Source of the DNA: Lachnospiraceae bacterium KM106-2
Lineage (GTDB): Bacteria; Bacillota; Clostridia; Lachnospirales; Lachnospiraceae
Length of the DNA stretch: 64,000 nucleotides
Reading direction: 5' to 3'
Assembly (NCBI GenBank): GCA_009731425.1
Contig: AP018794.1
Location: forward strand, 1,309,960 to 1,373,959
Positions within the stretch are counted from its first letter, which is position 1; the number at the start of each line of letters is the position of its first letter. The translations under genes were made by a program, and so were the position numbers. This document shows positions 48,487 through 57,941 of this stretch, in pieces. A model generated the notes under the pieces. It was given only the letters and a program-made list of their open reading frames with translations. It searched no databases and was not told the origin of the DNA.

Positions 48487-49577
48487 TAATAAATAACCTC
48501 ACCTTCAATTAAAAAATCATTTCCAATGGACAATACTTTTGTATTTTTAAGCTGTAGGCAGTCATTTATATTGCTTATACCCTCTCCTTCTATCGGAGTT
48601 TTTGCTTCCTTACCACCAAATATCTTTGGTGCAATATATGCCTGTACTAGATGAACTTCCTGCTCTTTTACCATAGAATAATTTAGTGTTCCACCTCCCT
48701 CTAGCAAAATGCTGTCTATCCCCTCTTCTCCAAGGCGCCGCATCAACTCTTTAATATCTAACCTTCCATCTTTCTCAGCTATAACAATAACTTTACATCC
48801 ATATCTTTCAAAAAGATTAATACGCTCATTTTCCATACAGGAGGTTGCAATTATGGTTGTTATTTCTTTTGCTGTTTTCACAATGTTTGAATCAAGTGGT
48901 GTTCTCAGTCTCGTATCACATATAATGCGAATGGGATTTCTTCCATCTTCCATCCTACAGGTAAGCAATGGATCATCTTTAATTACTGTGCCTACTCCTG
49001 TCATAATTGCCATACAACGGTTCCTCTCTCCATGAACCTTTTCTCTTGCTCCTTCTCCAGTAATCCATCTGGATTGTCCCGTAACAGTAGCAATCTTTCC
49101 ATCTAGTGTCATGGCATATTTCATAACTACAAATGGACTTTTATTTTGTATAAAGTGAAAGAAAATCTCATTTAACTTGATACATTCTTTCTCTAATACT
49201 CCTGTTACTACCTCAATACCATGTTCCCTCAAATACAAAGCTCCTTTTCCTGAAACAAGCGGATTTGGATCACTGCACCCTATGATTACCTTTGTTATTC
49301 CGCTTTGTACAATTTTCTCCGTACAAGGAGGTGTCTTTCCATGGTGACAGCAAGGTTCTAATGTCACATAGATTGTTGCACCTGCAACGGATTCTTTACA
49401 ACTTTCAAGTGCATTAACTTCAGCATGTGGACCTCCATATCTCTTATGCCAACCTTCTCCAATGATTTTATTGCCTTTCACTATGACTGCACCAACATAT
49501 GGATTTGGATTCACTTTGCCATAGCCTCTTTTTGCAAGTTCTAATGCACGTTGCATATATTGCGTTTCATACATCAT
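48486..49577 (-). CDS. ribD: Bifunctional pyrimidine deaminase/reductase
   Basis: Start at the first ATG of MMYETQYMQRAL (49577, behind AAAGGAAAG), giving about 363 aa. A longer reading frame upstream is not RibD-like. The deaminase domain (1-145) has the zinc motif HAEVNAL and CCHHGKTPPCT; the reductase domain (146-362) has VVMKYAMTLDGKIAT and LLEGGGTLN. It performs the second and third steps of riboflavin synthesis. First gene of the operon controlled by the FMN riboswitch. Confidence 0.96.
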   Translation of the reverse strand: MMYETQYMQRALELAKRGYGKVNPNPYVGAVIVKGNKIIGEGWHKRYGGPHAEVNALESCKESVAGATIYVTLEPCCHHGKTPPCTEKIVQSGITKVIIGCSDPNPLVSGKGALYLREHGIEVVTGVLEKECIKLNEIFFHFIQNKSPFVVMKYAMTLDGKIATVTGQSRWITGEGAREKVHGERNRCMAIMTGVGTVIKDDPLLTCRMEDGRNPIRIICDTRLRTPLDSNIVKTAKEITTIIATSCMENERINLFERYGCKVIVIAEKDGRLDIKELMRRLGEEGIDSILLEGGGTLNYSMVKEQEVHLVQAYIAPKIFGGKEAKTPIEGEGISNINDCLQLKNTKVLSIGNDFLIEGEVIY

Positions 49578-49748
49578 TCTCACTTTCCTTTCTTTTTTTT
49601 GAATAGGGCACTTCCTTTCTAAGCATTTTCTGCATTTTAAAGTTTTGTATTTGAACGAGAACAAACACGCTTTGCGAATACCTCTCGATATCGCGAAAGT
49701 CGCCAAGGTCGTGCAAGCAGGACTTTAGCTCGTTGTACGCGTAAATGC
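49578..49748. other. G+C-richer segment between riboswitch terminators and ribD
   Basis: Between a second terminator and the ribD start lies a 150-base segment that is visibly less A+T-rich than its surroundings (TCGCGATATCGAGAGG, CTTGCACGACCTTGGCGAC). Both strands carry short frames, but none has a ribosome binding site or known motif. It looks like an inserted repeat or small element. Confidence 0.4.
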
Positions 49749-49783
49749 AAAAAATGCCTTGAATCCATACATTCAAGGCATTT
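49749..49783 (-). terminator. Second terminator-like hairpin in the rib leader
   Basis: AAATGCCTTGAAT and ATTCAAGGCATTT pair and are followed by T6 on the minus strand. It lies about 125 bases downstream of the riboswitch terminator and 170 bases before ribD. A third hairpin (about 49829-49863) lies between the two. Confidence 0.75.
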
Positions 49784-49907
49784 ACATAATAACTTTTAAC
49801 TATATATTCACTATTACTTCTCGTTAAGAAACATTCAATTTCTAGTGATTAGAAATTGTTTCCTTTCCATTCATAAATCTTTAATCATTTAAATGGATCT
49901 ACAAATG

Positions 49908-49942
49908 AAAAAAGCTCTGAAATGAAAATCATTTCAGAGCAT
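49908..49942 (-). terminator. FMN riboswitch expression-platform terminator
   Basis: GCTCTGAAATGA and TCATTTCAGAGC form a perfect hairpin followed by T6, 35 bases after the aptamer. FMN binding should favour it and stop rib transcription. Confidence 0.88.
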
Positions 49943-49977
49943 ACAAATTCAATAATAGAAATATACAATATAATTTC

Positions 49978-50084
49978 ATCTTCTTTCATCCAGACTATAC
50001 TGTCGGCTTCGGAATCACACCGAATCATGCCTTGCGGCTCGTGGGCTATACCACCGGTAGGGACTTGCACCCTGCCCTGAAGAT
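49978..50084 (-). promoter_or_regulatory. FMN riboswitch (RFN element)
   Basis: On the minus strand the aptamer starts ATCTTCAGGGCAGGGTGCAA and includes CCCTACCGGTGG, AGCCCACGAGCCGC, GATTCGGTGTGATTCCG and GCCGACAGTATAGTCTGGAT, all hallmark RFN segments. It closes with GAAGAT, which pairs with the start (P1: 50079-50084 with 49978-49983). It senses FMN and controls the downstream riboflavin operon through a terminator. Confidence 0.97.
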
Positions 50085-50175
50085 ACCGTATTCAATTAGC
50101 ATCAATATATCACTAATAGACTTTGTTGTCAAGCCCCACTTAGACATTACATATTTTTCCTCATTCTAACCGTAT

Positions 50176-50219
50176 TCTCCTACTTGCGATACAGTTCCCC
50201 GTAACATGGGTCAAGGAGA
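50176..50219 (+). repeat. Hairpin repeat, copy 2 (degenerate)
   Basis: TCTCCTACTTGCGATACAGT followed by TCCCCGTAACATGGGTCAAG and GAGA. It matches copy 3 at most positions, but its GATACAG/CCGTAAC core no longer pairs fully. Confidence 0.6.
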
Positions 50220-50347
50220 GTAAATAATTCTAGCTTAATCCCATTCTTTACAATGCTATACAAGCATTAAACTCCATTTGATAGTCTATATGTAACCAAG
50301 CAACACTACACTTTTACTTTTAGTTCCTAATAAAGAAGGTGATATCA

Positions 50348-50455
50348 TTTCAATCACTGATTTTATTTCATTACTCATGGTGATTTGTAATTTCATTGAA
50401 ATTATCTTATCCCTGCTAATGCTCATTATTATGATTATTAAGCTAAAAAAATAAT
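50348..50455 (+). CDS. Small hydrophobic peptide, holin-like (type I toxin-like)
   Basis: AAGAAGGTGAT precedes an ATT codon (50348) that would open a 35-codon frame: SITDFISLLMVICNFIEI then ILSLLMLIIMIIKLKK. The only ATG in frame (50378) gives 25 residues and has no binding site. One membrane helix followed by K-L-K-K matches the general plan of Hol_Tox/TxpA-type type I toxins. A compact terminator ends the transcript at 50552. A candidate antisense RNA has not been identified. The start may be a mutated ATG, leaving it silent. Confidence 0.5.
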
Positions 50456-50516
50456 CTGAGGATAAGTATTAAAGTAATGGGGGATGCAAAAGTAATAACC
50501 TATAGTGTTCTTGGTA

Positions 50517-50552
50517 GGCAAGGGAGGCACAAACTCCCTTGCCTTTATTATT
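50517..50552 (+). terminator. Terminator behind the hydrophobic peptide
   Basis: GGCAAGGGAG and CTCCCTTGCC are perfect 10-bp arms followed by TTTATTATT on the plus strand. Confidence 0.88.
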
Positions 50553-50563
50553 GACACCATTTT

Positions 50564-50869
50564 CTATTCTAAACAATTAAGAATTTTACTTGCAATACTC
50601 TCTATTGAATCCAGCCTTTTAATATTTATGTATTTATAATCAAAAATTTCTTTAGGCAAATCGCTTTTATTCACATCATCATCAATTAGGTAAAATTTAT
50701 TCATTTTTTTCTCTAATGCTAATCTCATCTCTTCTTGACACCAGTCTGAAGATAAGAATTCTTTCGAAATCCAAAATAAAATAATTGGCGCTTCCTCCAT
50801 TCCACTTTTTATACAATCATATATGTGTTCCCCTGGCTTAATACTATATTCATCAAACCATACTGACAT
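50564..50869 (-). pseudogene. TIR domain lacking its N-terminal part
   Basis: The 101-aa frame reads SVWFDEYSIKPGEHIYDCI, then ISKEFLSSDWCQEEMRLAL, the second half of a bacterial TIR domain including the Glu of the NADase site (WCxxE). The first strand and helix (about 35-40 residues with the usual FISH/FLSY motif) are missing. A terminator hairpin instead lies 30 bases upstream of the first ATG, which has only a weak site (GAAG). It is probably a remnant of a TIR effector gene; a very short functional form cannot be excluded. Confidence 0.7.
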
Positions 50870-50898
50870 ACTTCTTCCATTTAAAATGGTATTATAAT

Positions 50899-50946
50899 AA
50901 AAAGAGGAGTTATTTCATTAATTTCAACGAAATAATTCCTCTTTTT
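50899..50946 (-). terminator. Terminator of the reverse transcriptase operon
   Basis: AAAGAGGAATTATTTC and GAAATAACTCCTCTTT pair, with T5 on the minus strand. A mirror T-run makes it bidirectional. It lies downstream of the four-TM gene. Confidence 0.82.
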
Positions 50947-50973
50947 CTATCAAAATTTTCCTTACTTGTAAAT

Positions 50974-51021
50974 CTCCACCCTACTTGTGATACGGTTCCC
51001 CGTATCATGGTTCAAGGAGAG
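50974..51021 (+). repeat. Hairpin repeat, copy 3 (best copy)
   Basis: The core GATACGGTTCCCCGTATC (50989-51006) is a perfect 7-bp hairpin. It sits in the conserved frame CTCCACCCTACTTGT ... ATGGTTCAAGGAGAG, whose CTCC and GGAG ends are also complementary. It lies between the four-TM gene and its terminator. Confidence 0.7.
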
Positions 51022-51059
51022 TTTTATACTCCCTTATTAGCTAATATGTCTTGTGTAAT

Positions 51060-51617
51060 TCAATTACATGGATAATTTGTATCTATATTAAATTCCATAC
51101 TAAATCTCTCGTTATGATTACTGTGGACAACATGTTCTTGATATAACTTATTTTCTAGTCCTGTAACCAGTAATCCGATCACAATTGACATAGCAGTAAT
51201 TCCATCTGAAACTATACTTAAGACAATAATATCGTGCTCTGTCACATCCTTAAATAAATAGTATACAAGAGTTATTATAAATACAATAATAACAGGAATA
51301 ATTAAACAATCTGGAGTATCTGATTTTATTATGTTTAATAGATTTTCTGTAGTTATATTTTTAAAGATATTTCCTTTCATACTTCTACGGAATTGTATAA
51401 TTGACAATACTGTAGAGATAAGAAATACACCACTACATAAAATACTAAATAGTATTGTTGAAATAATAGCATGCTTTATTGCTGCTTCATTTATATTACA
51501 CATATACTGAAAATAATTTTTTAATGCAAATGCAATGAAAACACCTATACTTGCACCGTAATATATTAATATAGATTTTATTTTCTGTCTGTTTGATTTT
51601 TTGCTTATTTTAGTCAT
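51060..51617 (-). CDS. Four-TM membrane protein linked to the reverse transcriptase
   Basis: The 185-aa protein has four predicted membrane helices (about 15-33, 45-72, 104-123, 128-150), short cytoplasmic loops and a polar C-terminal tail. The ATG directly abuts the reverse transcriptase stop codon, with AAGGAGA inside that gene's last codons, so expression is coupled. Membrane proteins of this plan (two-TM and SLATT-type) act as effectors in several retron and defence-RT systems. By analogy it could damage the membrane when the system is triggered. The exact family is not recognised. Confidence 0.75.
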   Translation of the reverse strand: MTKISKKSNRQKIKSILIYYGASIGVFIAFALKNYFQYMCNINEAAIKHAIISTILFSILCSGVFLISTVLSIIQFRRSMKGNIFKNITTENLLNIIKSDTPDCLIIPVIIVFIITLVYYLFKDVTEHDIIVLSIVSDGITAMSIVIGLLVTGLENKLYQEHVVHSNHNERFSMEFNIDTNYPCN

Positions 51618-53606
51618 TTATTCTCCTTGTAGTCTCTCTCTTTCAAAAGCAATTCTGCCTCCTGTAGATTTTAATATTCTTATGTATACTTCATTTTCAC
51701 CTTTTTCTCCTTCTATCATCTTTACAAATGATAGATATCCTATTATCCTTTTTCCCCAATAGAACTTACATTTCTTATCTTCCTCATCATTTACTTTCAT
51801 ATCAATAAATTGTAGATACTCCTTTGCAATATAATTCTTGTACTCTTTACCAACTGTTATTTTGTTTTCATCCATCATCCTTACAATGTTTAATCCTAAA
51901 AATTTTATATGTTGCCCTATACTTTTCAAATATATCTTCTTGTATTTTTTACTATTCTCTTTTAACTTTAGTAATTTAAGCTCACTTTGAATAGCATTCT
52001 TAATTATCTGAATATCTTGGTCTGCTATTATATTGGACGATGATATTAAAATATCATCTGCATACCTTGTATAAATAAATCCACATTCTTTTCCCATTCT
52101 TTCTAATACCTGATCAAATTTTTTCATGTAAATATCTGATAGTATTGGAGATAATATAAGACCTAATTGCATTTCATTGTCAATAAAACATGTTGAAACA
52201 ATTTCTTCTACATGCATTTTAAATGATTTTCCTATACTAAATTCCTCCATAATAGTCATGACAAGAATGTCCAAATCAATGCTATTAAAAAATTTACTTA
52301 TATCAAATTTCAAAAAGAAAGTACTATTTTTATGCATAGCAACACAATCTTTAATTGAATAGCCTTTTCTATATGCATAAGATGAATTACTATATTGGTA
52401 ATTTTCAAGAATAATAGATACGACTTTTTTATGTATATATTTAGCATAATTAGCTTTACCTTCTCTATCATTCTCCGAATATGTTACAAGTTCTCTTTTC
52501 TTCCCTTTTAATTTCAAATTTAAACACTCATAATATTTCCCTTTATTACTATTAATATCTTTTATATATGAAATATCATTTTCTGTAAAATGAAAAAAAT
52601 CAATGGGACTTTTTCCTACAATAACTTCCTTCAAAATAGACTTTTTATTCACCAAAAAATAACCATTTAGTCTGCTTTTTTGATGATATAGAAATATAAA
52701 CTTAACCATATGCCTAATTATATTGCTCATTTTATCTTTAATAACTGTATTGACTTGTACATACGTTCTTTGATTAATACCACAAAAGATATTCATTTGA
52801 ATAAACATCCTAAGCATTAGTTTTATTTTTTCCTCTAGTATTTCAATACAAGAATCATCGAAATCAATTGTTTCATTCTTTACTAATTCATCAGAATATT
52901 CCGAATAGATAAGACCACCTACTATATAGAATAAATATTGAACAGATAAGTTTACTCGAAGAATATTATCCTCAACATCATACTTATAATTAATTTTATA
53001 GTGATCACTTGGTAATTCTGCAGATTCATTTATTTCCACTTCTTTTTCATTCCACAATGAGCTATGTAAATCTTTCCGTACACCTTCTTGTATATTCAAC
53101 GGAAGTATATTATTTATAAATTCATAATGTTCTACAACATAATCAGTTGCAATCGGAACTCTCTTTATTCTAGGATGATACTCCATATAAGCAACTCTTC
53201 CAGACTTATTATCTAAAACAACGTCTTTAACAAAATACCCTATATTCTTATATATAATGTCATTTTCTACAGGTATATATGCCTGAACCTTATTAATAAA
53301 TGCATTATTTGTAAATAATCCCAATTCAGTAGCAGCCGACATAGTATCAAGAAATACATATGTTTTCAAAGCTATTGCTGCAAATATTTCTTCCAAAAGT
53401 TGAATGCTTATAGTTGTATCTTTTATATTTTCCTCAGTTACGAAATCATCGATAATTAGTGGTATACATTTTTTATCAGATTCCGTTAGGAGGAAGTCTT
53501 TCAAAATATTTCTCCTATCATTTTTATCACTAGCTTTATAAAAAGGTCCGCATAAAAATATAATAGGTCTATCTATTTTAATTTTTTTCTTTAACACTAA
53601 AATCAT
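51618..53606 (-). CDS. Retron-like reverse transcriptase with N-terminal deoxyribosyltransferase-like domain
   Basis: The ATG at 53606 gives 662 aa; a TTG at 53618 would add four. No clear ribosome binding site is seen, since the start abuts the ncRNA repeat a2. Numbered from the TTG: residues 17-135 resemble nucleoside 2-deoxyribosyltransferase/SLOG folds (IIFLCGPF, FLDTMSAATELGLF with a plausible catalytic Glu). 200-340 is a helical linker. 340-605 is the RT palm and thumb with FDISKFFNS (Asp439), QLGLILSPILSDIY and YADD (519-522). The retron NAxxH is CVAMH and the VTG position is FLG, so it is divergent from classical retrons. There is no maturase or endonuclease domain. Confidence 0.88.
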   Translation of the reverse strand: MILVLKKKIKIDRPIIFLCGPFYKASDKNDRRNILKDFLLTESDKKCIPLIIDDFVTEENIKDTTISIQLLEEIFAAIALKTYVFLDTMSAATELGLFTNNAFINKVQAYIPVENDIIYKNIGYFVKDVVLDNKSGRVAYMEYHPRIKRVPIATDYVVEHYEFINNILPLNIQEGVRKDLHSSLWNEKEVEINESAELPSDHYKINYKYDVEDNILRVNLSVQYLFYIVGGLIYSEYSDELVKNETIDFDDSCIEILEEKIKLMLRMFIQMNIFCGINQRTYVQVNTVIKDKMSNIIRHMVKFIFLYHQKSRLNGYFLVNKKSILKEVIVGKSPIDFFHFTENDISYIKDINSNKGKYYECLNLKLKGKKRELVTYSENDREGKANYAKYIHKKVVSIILENYQYSNSSYAYRKGYSIKDCVAMHKNSTFFLKFDISKFFNSIDLDILVMTIMEEFSIGKSFKMHVEEIVSTCFIDNEMQLGLILSPILSDIYMKKFDQVLERMGKECGFIYTRYADDILISSSNIIADQDIQIIKNAIQSELKLLKLKENSKKYKKIYLKSIGQHIKFLGLNIVRMMDENKITVGKEYKNYIAKEYLQFIDMKVNDEEDKKCKFYWGKRIIGYLSFVKMIEGEKGENEVYIRILKSTGGRIAFERERLQGE

Positions 53607-53618
53607 AATTTTGCACAA

Positions 53619-53780
53619 AAAAAGAATCCTACAGTAGGTTAGAAGTACTCTAACTAGAACGGTGCGCCCTAGGAGCGTATGCTAGCGAGTAGGGTAAGGC
53701 GCTCTAGTTAGAGTACTAATGACCTACTCAAATACTTCTTAAATATGCTTCGTCATTGACGAAATACTAGGATTCTTTTT
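53619..53780 (-). ncRNA. msr-msd-like RNA template of the reverse transcriptase
   Basis: The minus-strand RNA is bounded by perfect 13-nt inverted repeats: a1 AAAAAGAATCCTA (53768-53780) and a2 TAGGATTCTTTTT (53619-53631). Inside are a short hairpin TTCGTC/GACGAA (53749-53763) and a long msd-like hairpin (53634-53727). The latter has 15 perfect pairs (53644-53658 with 53703-53717), outer GTAGGT/ACCTAC and upper GCGCC/GGCGC and CCCTA/TAGGG stems. This is the layout of retron ncRNAs, directly upstream of the reverse transcriptase. A G right after a1 (CTAG) could be the branching residue. The msr part is short (about 40 nt). Confidence 0.78.
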
Positions 53781-54465
53781 ATAGTATACTCCTTTCCTCA
53801 TCCGCAGTCAAATAGTACCTATACTTATTTCTTAAGCCACGCTTCTTTTCTTTTACTAACTTATATCCCAAAAAATCTGAATCATAAATCCATCCTAATG
53901 ATTTCAAAAAACTATTTTCTGAATTAATTTTTAGTAAATTATATAGCATTCTTATTAGTCCATCTATGTACCCTACTTTATCATCTGATAACCCAAATAA
54001 GTAATTGCTTTTCTCTTGAATTAAATATATTAGTATTACTAACTGTCTATATGATATCTTAAGTGATGTTTTAGAAATATTGATCATTTTATTTGCTAAA
54101 GAGTTATTTAATTTTTTTAACTCATAACATATTCCTTTATATCTAAATATTGTAGTTTCCTTAATATTAGGGTACTCTTTCAACACATTAAGTAATTCTA
54201 TACTGCCTTTTGAAACTTCTCCCTTTAATAATACATAAATCTCGTAGATAGATAAATAAATACTTGCTCCATCATTAATAATATAAAAATAGACTTCATT
54301 GGGGTTTAATCTTATTCCATACTCATAGTTTTCGTCATTATCAAGAACGGTGATCTTATTAATGTAAATGAACTCATTCTTATTAATAAACTCATAGCCC
54401 TTTTTCTCGTATTCAATAATTTGTCTTCTTCTATCAGTCCTAGCTGCTGGTACAAACTCCTTCAT
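53779..54465 (-). CDS. Unknown protein encoded upstream of the retron-like RNA
   Basis: The 228-aa protein starts MKEFVPAARTDRRRQIIEYE and has no membrane segment, signal or cysteine motif. It is mixed alpha/beta with a basic C-terminus (LVKEKKRGLRNKYRYYLT). AAGGAG precedes the ATG, and its stop codon overlaps the first bases of repeat a1. Transcription from its promoter would run through the RNA, the reverse transcriptase and the membrane gene. It shares their extreme A+T content. It may be a regulator or an accessory protein of the system; no family is recognised. Confidence 0.75.
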   Translation of the reverse strand: MKEFVPAARTDRRRQIIEYEKKGYEFINKNEFIYINKITVLDNDENYEYGIRLNPNEVYFYIINDGASIYLSIYEIYVLLKGEVSKGSIELLNVLKEYPNIKETTIFRYKGICYELKKLNNSLANKMINISKTSLKISYRQLVILIYLIQEKSNYLFGLSDDKVGYIDGLIRMLYNLLKINSENSFLKSLGWIYDSDFLGYKLVKEKKRGLRNKYRYYLTADEERSIL

Positions 54466-54498
54466 TCATATATCTCCTTATTTTACTCATTATTATAT

Positions 54499-54527
54499 AT
54501 GATACGGCTTGATTCATCATCTTTCAA
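54499..54527 (-). promoter_or_regulatory. Promoter of the retron-like operon
   Basis: On the minus strand TTGAAA (54522-54527) and TATCAT (54499-54504) are 17 bases apart, 34 bases before the 228-aa gene. The -10 region includes AAGCCGTATCAT, which matches the hairpin-repeat core found elsewhere in the island. Confidence 0.6.
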
Positions 54528-54626
54528 GAAAATGCTTATACTTTTAATAAAAAAACAGAAGAAATAATGTTCATATTGAACGAAACTCTCCTGATTTCAA
54601 TTATACTTTTTCCTTATTTAGTAAAA

Positions 54627-54655
54627 CTCCACTCTACTTATGATACGGCTTCCCT
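54627..54655 (+). repeat. Hairpin repeat, copy 4 (truncated)
   Basis: CTCCACTCTACTTATGATAC then GGCTTCCC matches the first half of copies 1-3. The second half is replaced by unrelated sequence that leads into the large inverted-repeat structure. Confidence 0.55.
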
Positions 54656-54659
54656 CACA

Positions 54660-55110
54660 ACAAACAAACTTCCATCTCAGCGAGGCCGAGAGTAACAAGG
54701 CCAAAGCGTCCGTCTGCGAACACTCCACACCATCGCTTCTCACTGCCATAACAGATGCCAATCCGTTATGGCGAATTTCGAAGAAATTCCCCTCTCCACT
54801 ATCCAACTTCCAGCACTTTTGCCAAAAACCTACCCCAGTCAGGTTTCGCTTATCGCCAAAACAAAACACGCCTTCCCGAAAGCGATTTTAATTTTCTTTC
54901 TGAGTGCTATTTCACGGCATTTACTTTCTGGCGTATGAATCGCAAAAAGAGAAGAAAACATCACATGTTTTCCTTCTCATTTCGCGATACATAAAAAGCT
55001 GGCGCAGACAGCGCGCCAGAAAATAAATGCCGTGCTAGCACGAAGAAAGACAATTCAAATCGCCATAGGGAAGGCTGCCACACCATAACCCCCAACTAAA
55101 AGCGAAACCC
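54660..55110. repeat. Large nested inverted-repeat structure
   Basis: A long imperfect stem pairs 54870-54933 with 55014-55075 (GCCTTCCC/GGGAAGGC, GCGATTTTAATTTTCTTTC, CACGGCATTTACTTTCTGGC with their complements). It extends outward to GGTTTCGCTT/AAGCGAAACC (54842-54851 and 55100-55109). Enclosed are a 58-base hairpin (54933-54990) and a GC-rich hairpin (54998-55019) with a minus-strand T5. Left of it (54660-54840) are further hairpins such as GCCATAAC/GTTATGGC. Overlapping 80-codon frames on both strands lack binding sites, so I read this as a structured RNA or mobile repeat, not a gene. Confidence 0.7.
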
Positions 55111-55132
55111 CACCCCCGCCACAAAAAAAGGC

Positions 55133-55165
55133 CAAAAAAAATCCCCCTGCAAAAATGCAGGGAGA
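55133..55165 (-). terminator. Terminator of the ATP synthase operon
   Basis: CTCCCTGC and GCAGGGGG pair around ATTTTT and are followed by T8 on the minus strand, 5 bases after the atpC stop. Confidence 0.92.
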
Positions 55166-55169
55166 AAAA

Positions 55170-55580
55170 TTAACGACTATGACGAGAAGTAACCTTCAAA
55201 CGACTCATAGCACGATTAAGAGCAGCCTGAGTCTGATAATACTCATGAAGACTCTGTTTCTGACGAAGACGCTCCTCCGCACGCTGTTTTGCTTCATTCG
55301 CACGATTAATATCAATATCCTCCGGACGCTCAACCGTGTCCGCAAGAATAATAACCTTATCCGGCATAATCTCAACAAAACCATCGCTACAAGCAGCATA
55401 GAACCACTCATCATTGACCTTATAACGCATCTCACCGGCCATTAAACAAGTAACCATAGCCTCGTGATTAGCTAAAACGCCGTGTTCACCATCGATTCCA
55501 GGGAAAATAAGAGCCTCACAATCCCCTTTGTAGAAAGGATGGTCACTAGCAACAATCGATAACTGAAATGTCTTTGCCAT
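55170..55580 (-). CDS. atpC: F1Fo ATP synthase subunit epsilon
   Basis: The 136-aa subunit has the N-terminal beta-sandwich (1-85, with FPGIDGEHGVLANHEAMVT) and a C-terminal helical hairpin (about 90-136). It links the rotor to F1 and can inhibit hydrolysis. It is the last gene of the operon, 38 bases after atpD. Confidence 0.95.
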   Translation of the reverse strand: MAKTFQLSIVASDHPFYKGDCEALIFPGIDGEHGVLANHEAMVTCLMAGEMRYKVNDEWFYAACSDGFVEIMPDKVIILADTVERPEDIDINRANEAKQRAEERLRQKQSLHEYYQTQAALNRAMSRLKVTSRHSR

Positions 55581-55618
55581 GTTTCCTCCTATCCGCTGAT
55601 GACTTGCAAATCAAGGGA

Positions 55619-57932
<2,314 letters not shown>

Positions 57933-57941
57933 GGCATCCAC

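Noticed and set aside
49567..49776. 69-codon minus-strand frame before ribD
   Set aside because: It overlaps the ribD start, has a terminator at its own start and no binding site.
51618..53606. Group II intron reverse transcriptase or diversity-generating retroelement
   Set aside because: No maturase X domain, endonuclease or intron domain V sequence was seen near the gene, and no template/variable repeat pair is visible. The RNA upstream has retron-like terminal repeats.
54618..54994. Three overlapping 79-83-codon frames, on both strands
   Set aside because: They overlap in a long inverted repeat, have no ribosome binding sites and no recognised motifs; they look like by-products of the palindrome.
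55155..55445. Plus-strand 96-codon frame
   Set aside because: It is the antisense shadow of atpC and runs through its terminator.
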